Shown one piece after another: positions 41,736-50,006 of a stretch of 56,447 nt of DNA. Source of the stretch: Pseudomonas juntendi. Its GTDB lineage: Bacteria > Pseudomonadota > Gammaproteobacteria > Pseudomonadales > Pseudomonadaceae. Made by a program: the position numbers and the translations under genes. The notes below the pieces were generated by a model, which was not told the origin of the DNA, ran no database searches, and saw nothing but the letters and a program-made list of their open reading frames with translations. Each line of letters starts with the position of its first letter. Position 1 is the first letter of the stretch. The stretch covers positions 1 to 56,447 of the forward strand of contig NZ_BLJG01000029.1 of assembly GCF_009932375.1 (NCBI RefSeq), written 5' to 3'.

Positions 41736-42379
41736 TGGCCCTCCGGGTAGATGGCATCGAAGAAGGCCAGCTCCAGTGCCACGGTGCGTTGGTAGAAGTC
41801 ACTGGCCAGCGCCGCCGCCTGCGGGCCTACCCGGTCCAGTTCGGCCTGCAGGAAGGCAACGAAGTCCTGGAAGGCCGGGTTGTCATGCAGCGTGATCCAT
41901 TCGGCATGGACAAAGTTGGCCGGCAAGGGCTTGGGCGCCTTCAACGCCCAGTCCAGGTACAGGCCCTCGGCAACGTTGAGCACCGCCAGCGCCGCCGCGT
42001 AGGAACGGGTGGCGGCCGCTTCGCGCATGATCGCCTTGAAACCGGCGGTGGGTGCGGTATCGGCGGGTTCGCGGCGTTGCGCCGGGCTGACATCCAGCGC
42101 CTCGAACGCGCGCAGGAAATAGGTGTTCTCGTCGCTGCAGATCATGCCGGCAAAGCGGCCGAAGCGCAGCCGGGCCTCGAAGGTATCGGCGGTGGCGATG
42201 GCGGCACCGAGCAAGGTCAGGAAGCTGTCGAGAAAGCGGTGGTCCTGCACCAGGTAGTCGATCATGATCGGCGCCGGCAGGCTGCCGTCACACAGTTGGG
42301 TCACGAAACGGTGGCCAACGGCGGCCGACCAGGTCGGGTCGCTATGGCGGCGCAGGGTCTGGCTGAAGCGTTCGGTCAT
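41732..42379 (-). CDS. TenA-like protein, Glu-type (TenA_E)
   Basis: 215 residues from the ATG at 42379 (AAGGA upstream). The fold landmarks are there (PTWSAAVGHRFVTQLCDG, YLVQDHRFLDSFLTLLG). The cysteine position of TenA_C is replaced in LNVAEGLYLDWAL, where a glutamate follows. This is the TenA_E subgroup, known in plants and bacteria to act on aminopyrimidines by a different mechanism. First gene after the TPP riboswitch, 104 bp downstream of it. Confidence 0.8.
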   Translation of the reverse strand: MTERFSQTLRRHSDPTWSAAVGHRFVTQLCDGSLPAPIMIDYLVQDHRFLDSFLTLLGAAIATADTFEARLRFGRFAGMICSDENTYFLRAFEALDVSPAQRREPADTAPTAGFKAIMREAAATRSYAAALAVLNVAEGLYLDWALKAPKPLPANFVHAEWITLHDNPAFQDFVAFLQAELDRVGPQAAALASDFYQRTVALELAFFDAIYPEGQ

Positions 42380-42483
42380 GGTGCTGTCCTTGTGGGGGGA
42401 TGGCAGCGAGACCTTGGCACTGGGCATGGACGAGCCTCGCATGTGAGGCCGGCAAAAAGGCAGGTAACGACACGTATCGAGCC

Positions 42484-42573
42484 CATCCCTTCGCCGGCAT
42501 GATCCGGATCAGGTTCGAAGGGTCACCGCGCTGCGATGCTCAGCGGTTTCTCAGCCCGTTGCCGGGCTCCCCT
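42484..42573 (-). ncRNA. TPP (THI-box) riboswitch
   Basis: Read on the minus strand: GGGGAGCCCGGCAACGGGCT, then GAGA, a variable stem, and GACCCTTCGAACCTGATCCGG followed by ATCATGCCGGCGAAGGGA. These are the conserved helices P2-P5 of the thiamine-pyrophosphate aptamer. It controls the tenA-tenA transcript and probably lowers expression when TPP is plentiful. It may also cover codB if transcription continues. Confidence 0.95.
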
Positions 42574-42689
42574 TGGTCGCGCTCAGGTATACCGCAGCGT
42601 GCCGCTGCTGTACAGCGCGCCCGATCACACCCGGGACAGCCGGGTGATTTAGGTTTATCGTGTAGCCGTCCTCCACCGCCGCTTGCACC

Positions 42690-43640
42690 ATGACCGATAT
42701 CGAACGCTACCTGCGCGCCGCCACCCGCGACAACACTCGGCGTAGCTATCAGGCTGCCGTCGAACATTTCGAAAGCCACTGGGGCGGCTTCCTGCCGGCC
42801 ACCGCCGAGAGCATCGCCCGTTACCTGGCCGAGCATGCCGACCAGCATGCCGTCAGCACCCTGCGCCAACGGCTGGCCGCGCTGAGCCAGTGGCACGTTG
42901 CCCAAGGCTTTCCCGACCCCACCAAGGCCCCCCTGGTGCGCCAGGTGCTGCGCGGCATTCGTAGCTTGCACCCGGCCCCGCCCAAGCAGGCTGCCCCGCT
43001 GCTGCTGCAGCACCTGCAAACGGCGGTCGCCTGTTTCGAAGAGGAAGCCCGCCAGGCCCGTGAGAATCACGACTTGGCCGCCTTGCGCCGCGCACGGCGC
43101 GATAGCGCGCTGCTGTTGCTGGGCTTTTGGCGGGGTTTTCGTGGCGATGAGCTGGCGCGCCTGCGCGTGGAGCATGTCCAGGCCGAAGCGGGTGTCGGCA
43201 TCACCCTGTTCCTGCCACGCAGCAAGGGTGACCGCGAAGCGCTGGGGGTGCAGCACCGCACCCCCGCGCTCAAGGCCCTGTGCCCGGTCACGGCCTACCT
43301 GCAATGGCTGGAGGTTGCCGGCATTGCCCACGGGCCGGTGTTTCGCAAGCTCGACCGTTGGGGCAACCTGGGCGACAGCGCGCTCAACAGCAACAGCCTG
43401 GTGGGGCTGCTAAGGCGCATGCTGGCACGCGCCGGGGTTCCGGCAGCCTTGTACACCGGCCACTCGCTGCGGCGCGGTTTCGCCACCTGGGCCACCGCCA
43501 ATGGTTGGGAGTTGAAAGCGTTGATGAGCTATGTGGGCTGGAAAGACGCCAAGTCGGCGCTGCGCTACATCGATGCGGCACAACGCTTCGGCGAACTGGC
43601 CGCCCTACCGGCCGGCCATGAGCAGGTGCTCATTCCCTGA
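42690..43640 (+). CDS. tyrosine recombinase/integrase
   Basis: 316 residues. The N-terminal SAM-like domain is RDNTRRSYQAAVEHFESHWG to about residue 95. The catalytic domain has the first arginine in LGFWRGFRGDELARL, the HxxR box in TGHSLRRGFATWATANGWEL and the tyrosine in KSALRYIDAAQRF. All active-site residues are visible, so it may be functional. No phage, transposon or att repeat flanks it, and it sits divergently from the TPP riboswitch with normal host composition. It is probably a long-resident single-gene recombinase. Confidence 0.85.
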   Translation: MTDIERYLRAATRDNTRRSYQAAVEHFESHWGGFLPATAESIARYLAEHADQHAVSTLRQRLAALSQWHVAQGFPDPTKAPLVRQVLRGIRSLHPAPPKQAAPLLLQHLQTAVACFEEEARQARENHDLAALRRARRDSALLLLGFWRGFRGDELARLRVEHVQAEAGVGITLFLPRSKGDREALGVQHRTPALKALCPVTAYLQWLEVAGIAHGPVFRKLDRWGNLGDSALNSNSLVGLLRRMLARAGVPAALYTGHSLRRGFATWATANGWELKALMSYVGWKDAKSALRYIDAAQRFGELAALPAGHEQVLIP

Positions 43641-44772
43641 CGGCTGCGCAGCGCCACAGGCGGGCGATGTCACAGGCCCGCGCCTGCAGCAGCTCAGCGG
43701 CATCGGCACATGCCTGCTCCAGGCTCATTGGCCCACTGCTCAGGGTAAAGGCCGCATCCACGCCGTGCGCATACAATTGCTGGTAGCCCTCACCCAAGGT
43801 CCCGGCCAGTACCACCACCGGTACCCCGTGGCGCTTGGCGACCCGGGCCACGCCCATTGGCGTCTTGCCGCGCAAGGTCTGTGCATCGAAGCGCCCCTCG
43901 CCCGTCACCACCAGATCAGCACCTTGGACCAGGGCATCGAGCCCGGCCAGTTCCGCCACCACCTCTACCCCGGGGCGGAACTGCGCGCCCATGAATGCCC
44001 GCGCGGCGAAACCCATGCCACCGGCGGCGCCACAACCTGGGTAGTCACGCACATCCTCACCCAGCAACTGCGCACATTGGTCGGCAAAATGCCCCAGCGC
44101 TTGGTCCAGCGCCTGCACCTGCTGCGGGTTGGCGCCCTTCTGTGGGCCGAAGATCGCCGATGCACCATTGGCCCCGCACAGCGGGTTGTCGACGTCGGCC
44201 GCTACCTCGAACTGTACCTCAGCCAGGCGTGGGTCGAGATCGCTGGCATCGATATGCGCCAACTGCGCCAAAGTCAGCCCCCCTTCCTCCAGCGCCTGCC
44301 CCTGGGCATCCAGCAGGCGCAGGCCCAACGCACGCAACATGCCGCTACCGGCGTCATTGGTGGCACTGCCGCCAATGGCCAGCACCACGCGCTGTGCGCC
44401 GGCAGCCAACGCGGCGGCAATCAGCTCGCCGGTACCCCAGGTGCTGCTGCGGCAGGCATCGCGCTGCCCGGTTGGGACCAGCTGCAGGCCACTGGCCTGG
44501 GCCATTTCGATGATTGCCGTGCGGCTGTGCGGCAACCAGCCCCAGCCGGCTTCCACGCTCTGCCCCAGCGGCCCGCGAACGGTCTGGCGGCGCAGCTCGC
44601 CGTCGCTGGCGGCAAGGATCGCGTCCATGGTGCCTTCGCCACCATCGGCCATCGGGCATTCGACCACCTGCACACCCGGGCAACCCTCACGCAAGCCGGC
44701 GGCGATGGCGCGCGCAACCCCGGCAGCATCGAGGCTGTCCTTGAACGAGTCGGGGGCAATGACGATCTTCAT
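43630..44772 (-). CDS. glxK: glycerate 2-kinase
   Basis: 380 residues, the normal length of GlxK/GarK. It starts MKIVIAPDSFKDSLDA, has ECPMADGGEGTMDAIL, the LAIGGSATNDAGSGMLRALG phosphate-binding segment and GLVTGEGRFDAQTLRGK-like text (VVTGEGRFDAQTLRGKTP). It phosphorylates D-glycerate from glyoxylate or sugar-acid breakdown. The stop overlaps the convergent integrase by 11 bp. A CdaR regulator lies upstream on the same strand. Confidence 0.93.
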   Translation of the reverse strand: MKIVIAPDSFKDSLDAAGVARAIAAGLREGCPGVQVVECPMADGGEGTMDAILAASDGELRRQTVRGPLGQSVEAGWGWLPHSRTAIIEMAQASGLQLVPTGQRDACRSSTWGTGELIAAALAAGAQRVVLAIGGSATNDAGSGMLRALGLRLLDAQGQALEEGGLTLAQLAHIDASDLDPRLAEVQFEVAADVDNPLCGANGASAIFGPQKGANPQQVQALDQALGHFADQCAQLLGEDVRDYPGCGAAGGMGFAARAFMGAQFRPGVEVVAELAGLDALVQGADLVVTGEGRFDAQTLRGKTPMGVARVAKRHGVPVVVLAGTLGEGYQQLYAHGVDAAFTLSSGPMSLEQACADAAELLQARACDIARLWRCAAVRE

Positions 44773-44884
44773 GGGGATTCTCCTGTCCTGATGGCGGCAT
44801 GCTGACAGCTGTGCGCCCAGGCGGCCTCGGTCAAATGCACAAAACCCTGGGTGGGTTGTTTGGGCGGATGCCTTTGGCCTGTGG

Positions 44885-44974
44885 CGGCCCTATCGCCGGC
44901 AAGCCGGCTCCCACAGGAATGAGTGCTCCCTCAGGCCTGTATCTGTGGGAGCCGGCTTGCCGGCGATAGGGCCG
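44885..44974. repeat. paired REP element (inverted)
   Basis: A 32-bp arm at 44885-44916 (starts CGGCCCTATCGCCGG, ends GGCTCCCACAG) is repeated in perfect reverse complement at 44943-44974, with a 26-bp spacer. This is the typical Pseudomonas REP pair. It lies between glxK and cdaR. Confidence 0.9.
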
Positions 44975-44989
44975 CAACAGAGAAATGCT

Positions 44990-46087
44990 TCAGTTTGCAG
45001 GCAACAGCTGCAACCCCAGGTACAAGCTCAGCATGCCTTCCATCCGCAGCGGGTCGACCTCGCCCAACTCGGCAATGCGCTCCAGCCGGTAGCGCAGGCT
45101 GTTGCGGTGGATGCCCAAGGCATCGGCACAGGCCTGGCTCTGGCCGTCATGGGCACACCAGGCCCGCAGGGTGGTCAGCAACTGGCCGCTGCTGTCCTTG
45201 ACGCGTATGCGCTGCAACGGCTCCAGCAGTTCATCCAGTGCGTCATCATTGCGGTGGCGCCACAGCAGCGCCGGCAGCCGGTAGCGCTGCAGGCTGAGTA
45301 GGCGTTCGCCAGGCAATACCTCACGGCCATAAGCCAGCAAGTCACGCACCCGACGGTAACCCCGGCGCAACTGCTCCAGGCTCTGCGCGGCGCTGCCCAG
45401 GGCTAGCCGTTCCACTTCCCAGCCATGCCGTTGCAGGCGTTCCAGCAGGCGCGGCTCATCCAGTGCGACACCCGCCGGGCGGCACCACAGCAACGATTGC
45501 CGCGCCGGGCTGACGCACCAGCTGTCGGGGTAACGGCTGATCAACCACGCTGCCAGTGCCTCGGCGGCCGGCCCCGAGGCCAGTTCGAACAAGCACGGCA
45601 CGCGCGGCAGCTGTGGCTTCAGGCCCAGTTGCCGGGCTTCGTCGAGCAACCGCGGGGAATCACCGCTGCCGCCAAGCAGCAACGCCAGCAGGTCGTCACA
45701 GCGCTGCCGCCGCCACTGCTGGTCGGCCTGCAAATGGCGCTGGGCCAGCAGCATTTCGGCGGTCATGCGCACCAGTTCACCGTAGGTTCGCACGTGCTGC
45801 GGGTCGCCGGTCAGGCCCAGCACGCCCATCAACCTGCCGTCGAGCATCAACGGCAGGTTGACCCCAGGCTGCACGCCCTTCAGGCATTTGGCCGCGTCAG
45901 TGTCCAATTCGACGATCCGGCCGTTGGCAAGCACCAACTGGGCGCCTTCATGGCGGGTGTTGATGCGTTCCGGCTCGCCGCTGCCCAGGATCAACCCCTG
46001 GCTGTCCATGACATTGACGTTGCACGGCAGAATGGCCATTGCCCGGTCAACGATATCCTGTGCCAGGTCATGGTCGAGTTCGAACAT
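44990..46087 (-). CDS. cdaR: CdaR-type sugar-diacid regulator
   Basis: 365 residues. The N-terminal sugar-diacid recognition domain is LAQDIVDRAMAILPCNVNVM, GSGEPERINTRHEGA and GVNLPLMLDGRLMGVLGLTG. A PucR-type C-terminal helix-turn-helix follows: QACADALGIHRNSLRYRLER. It activates glucarate, galactarate or glycerate genes in response to glycerate or diacid. It is flanked by glxK on one side and a divergent MFS transporter on the other, which fits. Confidence 0.9.
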   Translation of the reverse strand: MFELDHDLAQDIVDRAMAILPCNVNVMDSQGLILGSGEPERINTRHEGAQLVLANGRIVELDTDAAKCLKGVQPGVNLPLMLDGRLMGVLGLTGDPQHVRTYGELVRMTAEMLLAQRHLQADQQWRRQRCDDLLALLLGGSGDSPRLLDEARQLGLKPQLPRVPCLFELASGPAAEALAAWLISRYPDSWCVSPARQSLLWCRPAGVALDEPRLLERLQRHGWEVERLALGSAAQSLEQLRRGYRRVRDLLAYGREVLPGERLLSLQRYRLPALLWRHRNDDALDELLEPLQRIRVKDSSGQLLTTLRAWCAHDGQSQACADALGIHRNSLRYRLERIAELGEVDPLRMEGMLSLYLGLQLLPAN

Positions 46088-46146
46088 TGCACGGTCCTTA
46101 GGGTGTTAGGCTTTTGGGCTCGGGCACAGCAGCCCGCGCCCGGCAC

Positions 46147-46160
46147 TGTGCAAAAGCACA
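46147..46160. promoter_or_regulatory. inverted repeat in the cdaR/MFS divergent promoter
   Basis: TGTGC-AAAA-GCACA at 46147-46160 lies in the 163-bp gap between the divergent cdaR and transporter genes. A related GCACAAAA occurs near 44837 upstream of glxK, so it may be a CdaR site. The arms are short. Confidence 0.35.
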
Positions 46161-46250
46161 AAGACAGGCACGCCGCAGTCCCCGAGACTCGTCAGGGCGA
46201 GCGCCGGCACAGGCGACGCGGCGATAACCATAACAACAGAGAATCCGATC

Positions 46251-47579
46251 ATGGCACACAGCCCAGCCCCTGACCAAGGCACGGACACCACCCGCAACGC
46301 GCTGTACCGGCGCGTCACCCTGCGGCTGATTCCGTTCATTTTCATCTGCTACCTGTTCAACTACCTGGACCGCGTCAACGTCGGCTTTGCCAAGCTGCAG
46401 ATGCTCGACGCGCTGAAGTTCAGCGAAACCGTGTACGGCCTTGGCGCCGGCATCTTCTTCATCGGCTATGTATTGTGCGGCCTGCCCAGCAACCTGGCGC
46501 TCAACCGCTTCGGCCCTCGGCGCTGGATCGCGCTGATGATGATCGCCTGGGGCAGTTTGTCCACTTGCCTGCTGTTCGTCACCACCCCGACCGAGTTCTA
46601 TACCTTGCGCCTGCTCACTGGGGCGGCCGAAGCTGGCTTCTTCCCGGGTGTGGTGTTGTACCTTTCGCGCTGGTTCCCGGCAGCCAGACGCGGGCGCATC
46701 ATGGCCCTGTTCATGTCGGCTATCCCGGTTTCGGGCCTGCTGGGCGGGCCGTTCTCCGGCTGGATCCTTGAACATTTCGCCGCCGGCCAGCATGGCCTGG
46801 CCGGCTGGCAATGGATGTTCCTGATCCAGGGCTTGCCGACCGTGGCCCTGGGCATTCTGGCAGTGTTCCTGCTCAGTGACGGTTACGAGAAGGCTGCCTG
46901 GTTGAGCGCGGGCGAACGCCAGCTGATCGCCGCAGACTTGGCGGCCGATGCTGCCAGCAAGCCTGCCACTGCCGGCGACAGTGTACTGGCGGTACTGACC
47001 AACCCGCTGATCTGGACCTTTGGTTTCGTCTATTTCTGTATCCAGAGCGGTGTCTACGCCATCAACTTCTGGTTGCCGTCGATCATCAAGGGCATGGGCT
47101 TCGACAACCCGCTGCTGATCGGCTGGCTCAGCGCCATTCCGTACTTGTTGGCCGGGGTGTTCATGATTCTCTGCGGGCGCTCGGCCGATTTGCGCAACGA
47201 ACGCCGCTGGCATCTGGTGGTGCCGATGCTCATGGGCGCCGTGGGCTTGCTGATCGCAGTCAACTTCGCCGCCAACCCGGCCATCGCCATCCTTGGCCTG
47301 TCCATCGCCACCATGGGCGCGCTCACTGGTCTGCCGATGTTCTGGCCGATGCCCACGGCGCTGCTCAGCGCCAGTGCCGCCGTGGCTGGCCTGGCGATCA
47401 TCAACTCGGTCGGCCAGATGGCCGGCTTCCTCAGCCCGTACCTGGTGGGGTTCATCAAGGACCAGACTGGGTCCACCGATGCCGCCCTGTATTCGTTGGC
47501 GGCACTGATCGTGCTCGGTAGCCTGGTGGCGCTGCGCGTGACCAGGGCCGGTGCACTGAGTGCTGCACGGGCCAATTGA
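46251..47579 (+). CDS. MFS transporter, anion:cation symporter family
   Basis: 442 residues with 12 membrane helices. It opens with YRRVTLRLIPFIFICYLFNY and LDRVNVGFAKLQML, the signature of the ACS branch (GudP/GarP, phthalate-type carriers). ITGAAEAGFFPG-like text (LLTGAAEAGFFPGVVLYLS) and WFPAARRGRIMALFM follow. Next to cdaR and glxK, a sugar diacid or glycerate is the likely cargo. A hairpin lies 65 bp downstream. Confidence 0.88.
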   Translation: MAHSPAPDQGTDTTRNALYRRVTLRLIPFIFICYLFNYLDRVNVGFAKLQMLDALKFSETVYGLGAGIFFIGYVLCGLPSNLALNRFGPRRWIALMMIAWGSLSTCLLFVTTPTEFYTLRLLTGAAEAGFFPGVVLYLSRWFPAARRGRIMALFMSAIPVSGLLGGPFSGWILEHFAAGQHGLAGWQWMFLIQGLPTVALGILAVFLLSDGYEKAAWLSAGERQLIAADLAADAASKPATAGDSVLAVLTNPLIWTFGFVYFCIQSGVYAINFWLPSIIKGMGFDNPLLIGWLSAIPYLLAGVFMILCGRSADLRNERRWHLVVPMLMGAVGLLIAVNFAANPAIAILGLSIATMGALTGLPMFWPMPTALLSASAAVAGLAIINSVGQMAGFLSPYLVGFIKDQTGSTDAALYSLAALIVLGSLVALRVTRAGALSAARAN

Positions 47580-47643
47580 GTCCAGCGGCGAGCCAGCCCG
47601 CTGCCAGACCACGCCAGCATAGTGATGCAACGGGCGTGTTCTA

Positions 47644-47670
47644 GTGGCAGCGGGCCTGGCCCGCTACCAC
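47644..47670. terminator. GC-rich hairpin after the MFS gene
   Basis: GTGGCAGCGGGCC (47644-47656) and GGCCCGCTACCAC (47658-47670) pair over 13 positions with one mismatch. It sits between the transporter and the Rieske-reductase gene. No T tract. Confidence 0.6.
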
Positions 47671-47753
47671 CGGAACACCGGTCGTCAGCCCAACGCATCC
47701 CCTTCCCACCTCAGGCGTCAAAGGGTTCCAAAGGCCCCCTTTGGAGAACCCTC

Positions 47754-49274
47754 ATGACCCAGTACGCCGTGGCCCGCCTGGCACAACTCGACGAGCACCG
47801 CCCGTTGCGCGTTCAGGCCGGCAGCGAAGAGATCATCCTCGTTCGCCAAGGCCAGCAGGTACGCGCCTATCAGGCCAATTGCCCGCACGCCGGCGCGCCG
47901 CTCGACGAGGGTGTGGTGTGCGCCGGGCTACTGGTCTGCCCGTGGCACAAAGCCGCGTTTGCCGTCGACGACGGCGCAGTCTGCGAACCGCCGGCACTTG
48001 CCGACCTGCGCCGCTACCAGGTGTTGCTCAAGGGCGATCAGGTGTGGGTAGATGACCAGCCCCTGGCTGCCGTCGAGCCGCCCAGGCACAGCGATGCCCG
48101 CTGCTTTGTGGTGGTGGGTGCCGGGGCCGCGGGCAGCGCTGCGGTGGCCGCCCTGCTCAGGCAAGGTTTTGCCGGCCGGCTGGTGTGGATAGACCAGGAG
48201 CGTCAGCCCGCCTATGACCGGACCTCGCTGAGCAAATTCGTGATCGCCGGGCAGATGCCCCCCGACGAAGTACCCGCCTTGCTCGACGCCGATGCCTTGC
48301 GCCAAGGCCAACTGGAGCGCAAGCATGGCAAGGTGCGCAGCGTTGACAGTCAGCACCGCCAAATCACTTTGGCTGACGGCCAGTCGATCGCGTATGACGC
48401 TTGCCTGCTTGCCACCGGCGGTAAGCCCGTGCGCCCGCAACTGGCCGGTATCGATCTGCCTGGGGTGTTCACCCTGCGTTCCCGCGACGATGCTGAGCGC
48501 GTGCTCGATGCGGCCGAGCCCGGCCAGCCGGTGGTCATTGTGGGCGACGGCTTCATCGGCCTGGAGGCCGCTTCGGCCCTGCAGGCGTACGGCGCGCGGG
48601 TGCATGTGGTAGCCCGCCACGAGATCCCCCTGGCTCGACAGCTGGGTGAGCGCATTGGCCGTTGCCTGCGCACGCTGCATGAGGCTCAAGGGGTGACTTT
48701 TCACGGCCCCACCGAGGTCAAGCTGATCGAAGGCCAGGGGCAGGTCGAGGCCGTGGTACTGGCCAACGGCGAGCGCCTGCAAACAGCCTTGGTCGTGCTG
48801 GGAACCGGCGTCAGCCCCGCGACCGCGTTTCTGCACGGGGTTCCCCTTGGGGAAGACAAATCGGTGAGGGTCGACGCCGACATGCGTGCTGCCCCCGGCC
48901 TATGGGCGGCAGGGGACATCGCCACATTCCCGCTTGCCGGGCGCCCGGTGCGCATCGAGCACTGGCGCCTGGCGCAGCAACAGGGGGTGATCGCAGCGGC
49001 CAACATGCTCGGCGAGCAACGCCGCTACGCCGACGTGCCGTTCTTCTGGACCTACCAGCACGGGGTCACCTTCGAGGTGCTGGGGCACGCACAGGACTGG
49101 AACCGCATCGAGTTCGTCGGCGGGCCGGAAACAGGTGACTTCATTGCCCTGCAGTGTGTGAACGAGCAGGTCGAGGCAGTGATTGCCAGGGGGTATTCCG
49201 ACGCCATGGCGGCGCTGTCGCAGCGTATGAAACAGCCGTTGACCCTGCAACAGGCCCTGATGCTGATCGGCTGA
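47754..49274 (+). CDS. Rieske-FAD NAD(P)-dependent reductase fusion
   Basis: 506 residues from the ATG at 47754 (GGAG upstream). Residues 1-105 form a Rieske ferredoxin domain with the cluster motifs CPHAGAPLDEG and CPWHKAAF. Residues about 115-500 form a pyridine-nucleotide disulfide oxidoreductase: FVVVGAGAAGSAAVAALL for FAD, VVIVGDGFIGLEAASALQ for NAD(P) and GLWAAGDIATFP for the second FAD contact. This resembles AIFM3-like or dioxygenase-reductase proteins. It may supply electrons to a Rieske oxygenase, but no oxygenase is adjacent and the ben system has its own reductase. Confidence 0.88.
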   Translation: MTQYAVARLAQLDEHRPLRVQAGSEEIILVRQGQQVRAYQANCPHAGAPLDEGVVCAGLLVCPWHKAAFAVDDGAVCEPPALADLRRYQVLLKGDQVWVDDQPLAAVEPPRHSDARCFVVVGAGAAGSAAVAALLRQGFAGRLVWIDQERQPAYDRTSLSKFVIAGQMPPDEVPALLDADALRQGQLERKHGKVRSVDSQHRQITLADGQSIAYDACLLATGGKPVRPQLAGIDLPGVFTLRSRDDAERVLDAAEPGQPVVIVGDGFIGLEAASALQAYGARVHVVARHEIPLARQLGERIGRCLRTLHEAQGVTFHGPTEVKLIEGQGQVEAVVLANGERLQTALVVLGTGVSPATAFLHGVPLGEDKSVRVDADMRAAPGLWAAGDIATFPLAGRPVRIEHWRLAQQQGVIAAANMLGEQRRYADVPFFWTYQHGVTFEVLGHAQDWNRIEFVGGPETGDFIALQCVNEQVEAVIARGYSDAMAALSQRMKQPLTLQQALMLIG

Positions 49275-49301
49275 AGGGGCTTGGGTAGGCCCGCCCTTCG
49301 A

Positions 49302-50003
49302 TCACAGGCTCAGGACAGCACCTTTAATTACCAGCAGATGCACTGGATAAAACAGATAGCCCCAGCGCCCCACTGCCGGCACCCGCCAATCATCATGGCG
49401 CAACAGCACTAAGCCAAGCGCAAGCGCCGAGGCCGCGCTCAGCAGTGTGAGCAGGGTGATCGGTGCCAGCAAATGCGCCTGCAACCAGCTATTGGTCAGG
49501 TTGCCGCCCATGGCCAGCAGGCAAGGTAACACCCAGGCCGCGCCGCCCTGCCGGCGCGCCATCAGGCAGGCGCCTGGCAGCAATACCCCGGGCACCCCAT
49601 ACATCAACTGCCCACTGAACAAAAAACCTGCCAGCCCGGCCGCCAAACCCAGCAAACGCAGCGACAGCAACGGGTGATGCACACCCCAGGCCACCAGCAA
49701 CCCCAATACCAGCGTCGGCATCACGTTCAATGTCTGCGAGCCGCCATCCAGCCAGCGATATGCAGGTTCCGACAGCACCGCGAACAGCAGCATCAGCCCC
49801 AGGTAGCGCACATTGCCAATGGTATTGAAAGCTCCTGCCCTGGCCCGCTGCACATTCACTGCAATGGCCAGGCAAAACAACGGGAACGCCAGCCTACCCA
49901 CCACGAACAGGCCATCGGCTGTGGGCCAGAGAAAGCGCAGGTGATCGGCGACCATGGTCGCCATGGCGGTCCATTTGACCAGGTCCAGCCCCGCCGAGCG
50001 CAA
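49302..50003 (-). CDS. TraX-like membrane protein
   Basis: 233 residues from a TTG at 50003, about seven membrane helices. It begins LDLVKWTAMATMVADHLRF, the TraX-family N-terminal helix (acetyltransferase-3-like), and ends GRWGYLFYPVHLLVIKG. TraX acetylates pilin on F plasmids, but chromosomal versions are common and of unknown role. There is no conjugation gene nearby. The hydrolase gene ends 3 bp upstream, so they are co-transcribed. Confidence 0.82.
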   Translation of the reverse strand: MRSAGLDLVKWTAMATMVADHLRFLWPTADGLFVVGRLAFPLFCLAIAVNVQRARAGAFNTIGNVRYLGLMLLFAVLSEPAYRWLDGGSQTLNVMPTLVLGLLVAWGVHHPLLSLRLLGLAAGLAGFLFSGQLMYGVPGVLLPGACLMARRQGGAAWVLPCLLAMGGNLTNSWLQAHLLAPITLLTLLSAASALALGLVLLRHDDWRVPAVGRWGYLFYPVHLLVIKGAVLSL

Positions 50004-50006
50004 CCC

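Noticed and set aside
46098..47630. 510-codon minus-strand frame
   Set aside because: Antisense to the MFS transporter, with compositionally odd text and no recognisable domain.
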